A DNA stretch of 64,000 bases from Reticulascus tulasneorum (lineage: Eukaryota; Ascomycota; Sordariomycetes; Glomerellales; Reticulascaceae). Below the pieces are notes generated by a model. That model was not told the origin of the DNA, made no database searches, and worked only from the letters and a program-made list of their open reading frames with translations. The DNA lies in NCBI GenBank assembly GCA_001557505.1, contig LSAX01000001.1, positions 4,154,001 through 4,218,000 of the forward strand, given 5' to 3'. Shown one piece after another: positions 57,713-64,000 of the stretch (positions are counted from its first letter, which is position 1; every line of letters begins with the position of its first letter). The position numbers and the translations under genes are program-made.

Positions 57713-58077
57713 TGCGAGCTACTTGTCGGAAGACACAGGGAAAGCCGTAGGGCAGAAGCTGGAGATGATTGATGATTGGCGTCACAGCCGATCTGGTGAG
57801 CAGACGAAGAGCTCTTGAGGTCAATTGGGGCGAGCGACAGATGAGCCGGGTCAGCGGGGTGGGAGGATCTTTGGTGGGGGTTTCTGGATCCAAGCTGTCT
57901 ACTCTGGGAGATAAGGGAGGCGGAGCTCAGCTCACAGCTCAGAGAGCTTTGCAGACGAGGGAGTCGGCTTGCCACGTAACAATAGATGAAGGGATTCAGA
58001 CAAAGAGAGTCCCCTATGCTTAACGATGATGATTCCAAGGGGGGGAGGAAACCAGGTTTGTAAGAGGACAGACGGGG

Positions 58078-58200
58078 GAGAAGGGGAAGGGAAGGGAAGG
58101 GGAAGGGAAGGGAAGGGGAAGAGGGAAAGCAAGTCGAGGAATGAGGGGATTTTTTGTAAGGGCCCTGTCTCTGTCTGTCTGTCTGTCTGTCCGTCCGTCC
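58078..58200. repeat. GGGAA and CTGT/CCGT simple repeats
   Basis: GGGAAGGGAAGGGGAA words fill 58078-58126. After 40 nt, CTGT units repeat about six times and change to CCGT (58165-58200). Confidence 0.85.
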
Positions 58201-58590
58201 TGCTGCCGACCGACCTCGTTCGCATGGAGCTACATCCCATCCATGCCTACCTGGTAAAAAGAGGTACCTCGCAGACCGCGCTTGTACAGGGGACCGGAGC
58301 TATGGCACACATCTGCAGTACCTAGGGATATGCACGATAGCAGCCTGCCACTAACGTTAATCTCAGAGGGACAAAAAAAAAAACATACATATGACGCTTT
58401 GTCGCGGCACTGTCGAAACGAGTCTGGGGGGAGGTGGGACGCTTGGGAGGGAGGGGGAGGGGAGCTACCCTTGTCACTCTCTGATCAAGCCACAAACTGC
58501 GCTGCATTGCAACTTCCGTCCTACCGCGGGGGGGTTCGTTCAGTGTGTACATGATTTACGTTTGTACGGTATGGATGTCCGTATTGTAGC

Positions 58591-58633
58591 CATCTAGACT
58601 ACTACCCACGCCGTCTAGATGGTAGTCTAGATG
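58591..58633. repeat. Inverted repeat, 12-bp perfect arms
   Basis: CATCTAGACTAC at 58591-58602 is the exact reverse complement of GTAGTCTAGATG at 58622-58633; the loop is 19 nt and itself contains GTCTAGATG. Related TCTAGAC words recur near 58691. Probably a local hairpin; no known element is recognised. Confidence 0.8.
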
Positions 58634-60760
58634 CCTTCTACCAGACTACTTGGCAAGGTAGCCAGTGTATGTTAACACCAAGAGAGTTTAGTCTAGACTG
58701 CCTAGTTCGTCTGTGCCCCTCACTCGCCGTCCATCGACTCCATCTACAATCCTCTTACCAGACTATCTTGCTTGTTTGTTGAGGTTCCTCGGTTGTCCAG
58801 TGTGCGAGGATCTTCACAAACCATCACTTCCTCCTCTTTCGAGGGTAATACTTTCCTCTACGGACTTTGGTAATGGTAGTGGTAACAGATCGCTGTGCCC
58901 CCCCTGTAGCTCAGTCCCCTGGCCAAGAAACGAACGCGAGTCCTGAGACAAATCGGTGAGAATAGAACGGACTTGGACTTTGGAACCCCCGCCTCCCCAG
59001 CCTACCCACCTAGCAGCAAAGAGCTGAGGCTTGTGGCACACTGGTGGGATTCCAAGAGGAATTGGCCAACCAGATGGTGCTGATAGAGAGGGCTGACTGC
59101 GACAGTGACTAAACGGTTTCAGCAAGTTTCTGCCGACTAAATTTATAATTACCTCGTGCTAGAGAGGTAGACACGTAATGCTAGCTACATTTGCAACTAG
59201 ATGGACAGACCGCTGCGTATTTCCCATTCACTTGGCAAAAGCCAGAGCGGCCGAGCTGCTGAGGAAACGCTCGGCTCTATTCAGACCGTCTTCTGCTCCA
59301 GCCTGGCTGTATCCGTGTCGATGCTGCTCAGTACCGAGGATGGCACGGCTTTGCATACCGAAAGAGCCTCCAGTGCCCCGTGTTTGGTGGTTAGCTCGGC
59401 GTAACTCGGGACGATAGGCGATTCGCCCTCAGGCGTTTGGATGCGGGGGTAGAGCCATGAGATGGTGCTGGACTCTGAATCTCGCTCATCTCGGAATTCG
59501 AAGTTCGGGTGCTATTTCCGCGTCAACACGCTCCAGCCGGGCCTTGATGGCCAGGCTGTCTGTCGTGCGTATCGTGCACTCGTTACCGATCCCACGGGGC
59601 TGCGCGAGTGACGAGCTGCAACAATGCTCTACTTGCTGCTCCAGTCTCACTCACATTAAGGTATCTCACGTTGGAAGAGCCGTTGTACCCGCCAAGGATA
59701 TCTACCATGCTCGTTTGTCCTGCAAATCTGGTAGATCATCTGCGCCATTAAATGGTCTTGATGGTCACTCGAGAATAAGCACAATCCCAATTGGCTGAAT
59801 CGACCATCCAAACCGCCTTGCATGCAGCTGTTTTTTTTTTTCCTTTTCAGTCCCGACACCCCAAGGTCCGTCCGTCACCGTCATTTGGGTTGGTCGTTGC
59901 AACCTCACTCCGACCTCGGCTCTCCGGCAAGTAAGGCTGATGACATGGAGTGTTGCATAATGCGACATTTTTGTGACCTTTTTGTTTTATTTCCCTCTAG
60001 CTTTTTCTTCGGGCTTGCGTGATCGTAATAACTTGCTGTGACTCTTTGGAAAATATTGAATCTATTGACGGCTATTGCTGGCAAGATCATGGCATGCCGA
60101 GTTTGCTCCGCTCCACCAGGGATCGCATGTCGGTGAAGCCCGGTACCCCCAGCACCTGAACCCGAGAGATCTATGTTTACAACACGCCTAGCCAGTCATG
60201 TGGACCGCATCCAGAGATCGGGCCTCCTCTCGTGGGGGTCTGAAAACGCTCTGTTTCGGTGCATATCAAGACGACATCTATTTTTGACTCATCGTTTCGT
60301 TCCATGAGGGATGATGGGACTCTTGCCAAGTCCCTAGGCCGCTAACATTTAGCAGCGGTGCTGTCTGTCCGCACCGCAACCCCGTGTCAAGATCTGACAC
60401 GCCGTCGCCAAGACAGTCAAGAGCCTCATATTATATTGAGCAGTGAATTTACTGAGAAGGCTTGGGTTGCCAGAAAGTTCCATTATCTATGGAAATTATG
60501 GAAACGAGCACCTTTCCCGTGAAACCAAGGCGAATTTCGAAACCAAGTAGCACAGGTAATAGTACAGACCGAGTCCGTGAACCAGAGCACCAAGGGTCTC
60601 CTGTCAGTCGCAGCCATTAACTCGTATCATGATTTGATATCTCGCTCCAAGCTCGCCCTCACATCTTTGAACCGTTTCCCAGATCCCCGCCTGGGACGGC
60701 CATCGATTGAGATATACCGCGCTCCATCCCATACGTGAGCGTCCGCCTGGGCATCTGCAT

Positions 60761-61508
60761 CTATTTTCCTATGGCCTGCTTCGCCTTTACCTCAACTTTG
60801 CTCTCCACTTGTGCCGCCTTGTCCTTCACAGCCTCGACCGAGTCCTTGAGGCCTAGCGCTTCCTTGCCTCCCCAGTGGTGGTATTGCATATATCGGTAGC
60901 CTTGTGTGAGCTGTGCGCCCTCGTTGACGAAGTGGCAGAGGAAGAGGAGGTAGTTCTTCGGTTGCACGGCGAGGGAGTAGCGCATGAATGTTGCCGAGTA
61001 TATGCAGAGGGCACCTGTCATCTGTCCGGAGATACTGGGTTGGCTATTAGCTATCGAGCTTCAGACAAAAGGTCCCCGCAAATGAGCACTTACAGATCAG
61101 GGGATTTTTGAGTATCCAACACTGCTGCTATAGGGATTCCGAAATTCGAAACTGGTCCCCAGAAGTCTAGGCAGGTAGAGTGTCAGTACATATACCCAAC
61201 TTGTGATGAACCTCTCCCGGCGAAGCTGGAGTACCCGGAGCTCGGAATCCCAGAGGCTAGGATCTCTGCGCCTGCGACTCTGCCAACAGTACGGAAATAC
61301 TGCATCCAAGAAGCTCCAAAACACACCAAGGGCCCTCTTTCGACCGGTCCTGAGCTCCCGGCCAGCAATATCGCATTCCTCCGTCATCGGATAATCCCCG
61401 CCAAGTCCGCAAGCTCTCTGGGATGGGATACGTACGAGTAGAACAGACATAATCCAGCATGGGATTTGCTCGAATCTTCGCATTCACGGCCTTTATTAAA
61501 GCAGCCAT
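60761..61508 (-). CDS. mpc1: Mitochondrial pyruvate carrier 1
   Basis: Exons 61508-61436, 61166-61094 and 61034-60761 join in frame into 139 residues (introns 269 and 59 nt). After joining, the protein reads [80 protein letters not shown] and [20 protein letters not shown], which follows the MPC1 family almost residue by residue, including [11 protein letters not shown] and the SGxMTGxLxxYS loop. MPC1 pairs with MPC2/3 in the mitochondrial inner membrane to import pyruvate. The final 30 residues form a charged Lys/Glu helix beyond the conserved core, as in several fungal members. The partner gene is not in the window. The first intron is much longer than most others here. It lies 3 kb from pyruvate carboxylase on the same strand. 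Confidence 0.95.
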
Positions 61509-63021
61509 GTTGAGGGATGTTAGGCTGTCAATTGATCGATCGGCTGTTGCTGTGGAAGTTGTTGAGCTTCGTTGACTGCGGATTTCGTTTGGTCCCGAAA
61601 TTTGGCGGCGTCGATGTTTGTCCGGGACGTCACGTGAGCACCTTCCTCCTTCACACAGGTTTGTCCATTGAGTCTCATGCACTGGTTGGACAAGAGGATT
61701 AATTCCAACCTGATTAGTATTCTCTCAACTAATATGATACACCTATGACTGGCATGGCCGACACTATATTGGAGAAATTCCAGTGAATACTTGCGAGCAT
61801 ATTGACCACCAGACTAGATCCTCAGGGTGTTTCTCGCCTGGGGTGCCCGGGCACAGTGCATAGCATCGCCGCATTCTAAAGAAGTGTGCAGAACATAACA
61901 GAGTCATACTGCGACGGGGTCAACGACTAGGGAGCTTGCACACTGCAATGGTCGGCATCAAGCTGGTGATAACATGCTTCGTAGTATGCATTGAGCTCTC
62001 CGCAACCTTGACGTCGAATATACAACACTGGTGAGCAAGGGCATTCCGATAGCCACTGCCCCATCAAGACTGGGACCAAGAATAGCAAAGTGCTCGAGTG
62101 ACACTTGCGGCATCAAGGGCGCACTAGCAGAGGTGTTAGGAAGGAAACCGACGATCTCTCTCAATGGCTTCCATTTCCAATGCTGTATCGACGACCTGGG
62201 TATCAATCTTCATTCAATCCCCCAACGGCTGGTTGGGCTTGTGACGGATTTTGCTCCCGACCAAGTCGTTCCTTTGTGGAAAGCTCCCGTTATATCTTCA
62301 GCGATGATGCAAGCCCAACTCATTCATGCAGCGACATAGCAATGCTTCAGCATCTCTGAAACTATCGTGCCAATGGTTCCATCCTCATGTGGGCTTCAAA
62401 ACTTATATATGAAGCGACTTGATTTCGATCGAGCTGACAATTGAGAACGAGGTCGCGGGCATAACCATCCACCAGGTTGACGGTTGGCCTGTCTCAGTTC
62501 CATTGACTGAGGTATCCACAATTGCTGCTCGAGTAGGTTGTAGATCACCCGCTGCTCACGGGCAAAAATTTGGCTTTCGCAGACTTTAAATCGCGATGAG
62601 CAATAGACTATTTCTCTAGTGTCTCCTAGTGTTTCGGCAATCCGGTCTCCTTTCCAAGCATCCTTCGTCTGTCAAATCATGAGTCTGGAGCGGCTCCACA
62701 CACGACCGCTCGGGCTGGCACCAGCCCGTGGCCTTGTGTCTGACTCGCAAATTGGTGAACAAGTAGCCAAAGTTAGATGGCCGGCGCAGTGATCCGGAGA
62801 CGTTTCATCAGTCATTGGCTTGCTAGCCAATGGCTTAGTTCAAGTGTACCTGTCCACTACGTGATAGTTTTGGCGCGGTTGGACCATGACATCGGGCCAA
62901 GAGATCCGGATGAGGAGGAGCTGGGGCATGTTTAAGGTGCCGTCAACCAGCTGTGGCGCGGACTTCGAGATCCCATATTTGTACTCGTATTCATCAGCGT
63001 TCGTGGATTCCTAGTATCGCG
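61509..63021. other. Intergenic, no gene seen
   Basis: About 1.5 kb between divergent genes. An ORF at 62031-62339 begins with GTG and has no family features. The right end should hold the promoter of the rhodopsin-like gene. Confidence 0.5.
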
Positions 63022-64000
63022 ATGGACGACCGAAGCTCGTATGTATTGGCCGTTGGAATCCTGTTCCTCGTCCTGACTTGGGTCGCAGTCACTCTCCGCA
63101 CTGTCAGTCGGGGATGGGTTATCCGGTCGATGGGCGTCGATGACAAGCTGATGATTCTTCTCCAGGTAAGTCAAGCAATTCCAAAATCATCTGAGTGAGC
63201 GCATGATTCTAAAGTTTGCACAGTTCATCTATACCGCGTATCTTGTCTGCCAGCTGCTCGGTTGGAAACATGGAACTGGAAGACATAGAGACGATATCTC
63301 ATCCGAAGACTACAGGGATGCCCTCAAGGTACCGCATAACGCCCGAATTTTGATACGTAACTGTCGCTCACCTCCTTCTAGTGGTGGTTCATCTGCGAAC
63401 TTCTCTACATCATCTGCACCTGCCTCCTCAAGATCTCCGTCGGATACTTTCTGCTGCGAGTAGCCATCAACACCAGTCACATATGGATACTCCGGATCCT
63501 GATGATAGGGACAGTTCTCTTTGGGACCACCTACTTCTTCATGGTGACTTTTCAATGCGTACCAGTCTCAACGTTTTGGGAAGAGTCTCCCAGAGAGCCG
63601 GGGAAGTGTTTCAACAACAGAATCGTCCTTATTATGACCTATATCGTGTCCGTCATCAACTGCGCGGCTGATTGGGCGTTTGGCACATTGCCTATCTTTG
63701 TTGTGTGGTCCCTCAATCTACCGCCTCGGACAAGAATATTGGTATGTGTGATTCTTGGGTTTGCAGCCATGTAAGTTGTCTGGATGGGAGAAACCCTGCG
63801 TCTTTTTGGCAAGAGCCCTTTGGGTCGGCTGACAGACGTCATCGCAGTGGAAGCACCGCAACAATAGTTCGAGCAGTCTATATCCCTACTCTTCTCAATG
63901 GGGCTGATTTCCTACGTGAGTAAATCTAGATCCGTTTGCTGGTCCATGCGGCTGACTTATGCCAGATGCGACAACCGATGTCGCGATATGGAGCACTGTC
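63022..64000 (+). CDS. Fungal rhodopsin-like integral membrane protein, 3' end outside window
   Basis: Exons 63022-63165, 63215-63328, 63382-63770, 63848-63915 and 63966 to the edge join in frame (introns 49, 53, 77 and 50 nt). They encode about 250 residues of a multi-span protein of the fungal rhodopsin-domain family found in many Pezizomycotina. Typical signs are MDDRSSYVLAVGILFLVLTW with VTLRTVSRGWVIRSMGVDDK, then WWFICELLYIICTCLLKISV, FQCVPVSTFW, KCFNNRIVLIMTYIVSVINC, ADWAFGTLPIFVVWSLNLPP, and FAAIGSTATIVRAVYIPTLL before DVAIWSTV. Six hydrophobic segments are visible, a seventh is expected beyond the edge. The family includes PTH11-type proteins, but no CFEM domain precedes it here. Ligand unknown. 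Confidence 0.9.

Larger units (their letters stand above)
57713..60760. other. Intergenic with simple repeats
   Basis: About 3 kb between the start of pyruvate carboxylase and the stop of the pyruvate carrier gene. Its left part is probably the pyc promoter and leader. Notable are GGGAA-type repeats at 58078-58126, a CTGT/CCGT microsatellite at 58165-58200 and an inverted repeat at 58591-58633. No gene is seen. Confidence 0.55.

Noticed and set aside
1..64000. tRNA, 5S rRNA, CRISPR arrays and intact transposons
   Set aside because: No cloverleaf with A and B boxes, no 5S-like sequence, no spaced identical repeats and no transposase or reverse-transcriptase motifs were found by reading; short or diverged copies could be missed.

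Overview
The window is nuclear DNA of a filamentous ascomycete (Pezizomycotina). The evidence is the gene architecture: many GT-AG introns of about 40-120 nt, several with a CTAAC/CTAAT-like branch site, and families confined to or expanded in these fungi (HET, HeLo-type and 2EXR domains, fungal rhodopsin-like membrane proteins, small secreted proteins). The class cannot be fixed from the sequence alone; Sordariomycetes or Leotiomycetes seem most likely. No tRNA, rRNA, CRISPR array or intact transposon was recognised.

Region 1 (about 1-32 kb) is accessory in character. It opens with three incompatibility or immunity-type genes: a HeLo plus pseudokinase gene with two frame breaks (286-2436, -), a HET-domain gene (3067-5151, +) and a Helo-like/ankyrin gene (7321-9913, -). 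Between the last two sits a four-exon small secreted protein (5762-6484, -), flanked by two diverged copies of a short direct repeat. Then follow a Thr/Pro-rich secreted protein (10998-11589, -), a cytochrome P450 (13150-14947, +) and a chitin-binding type-4/LPMO-like secreted protein (16694-17314, +). Four 2EXR-domain genes lie between 17.8 and 26.9 kb, interrupted by one J-domain co-chaperone (24409-25329, -). A GC-rich gene with a possibly truncated tail (27707-28664, +), a doubtful ORF next to a 32-nt poly-C tract, and a large conserved-looking disordered protein (30522-32216, -) close this part.

Region 2 (32.2-40.4 kb) is about 8 kb in which I can support no gene. It has low-complexity tracts and an AT-rich imperfect repeat.

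Region 3 (40.4-61.5 kb) is a compact block of conserved housekeeping genes: NAD(P)H-hydrate dehydratase, mitochondrial F1 ATP synthase alpha, ribosomal protein uL5/L11 and divergent SmB, a Gln-rich hypothetical protein, proteasome alpha-7, pyruvate carboxylase (ten exons, three of 21 nt or less) and mitochondrial pyruvate carrier 1. I rebuilt the splice structure of each so that reading frames join and conserved motifs are restored. ATP synthase, pyruvate carrier and pyruvate carboxylase all serve mitochondrial or pyruvate metabolism, and the last two are neighbours. Region 4 (from 63 kb) begins a rhodopsin-like membrane protein gene that runs off the right edge.
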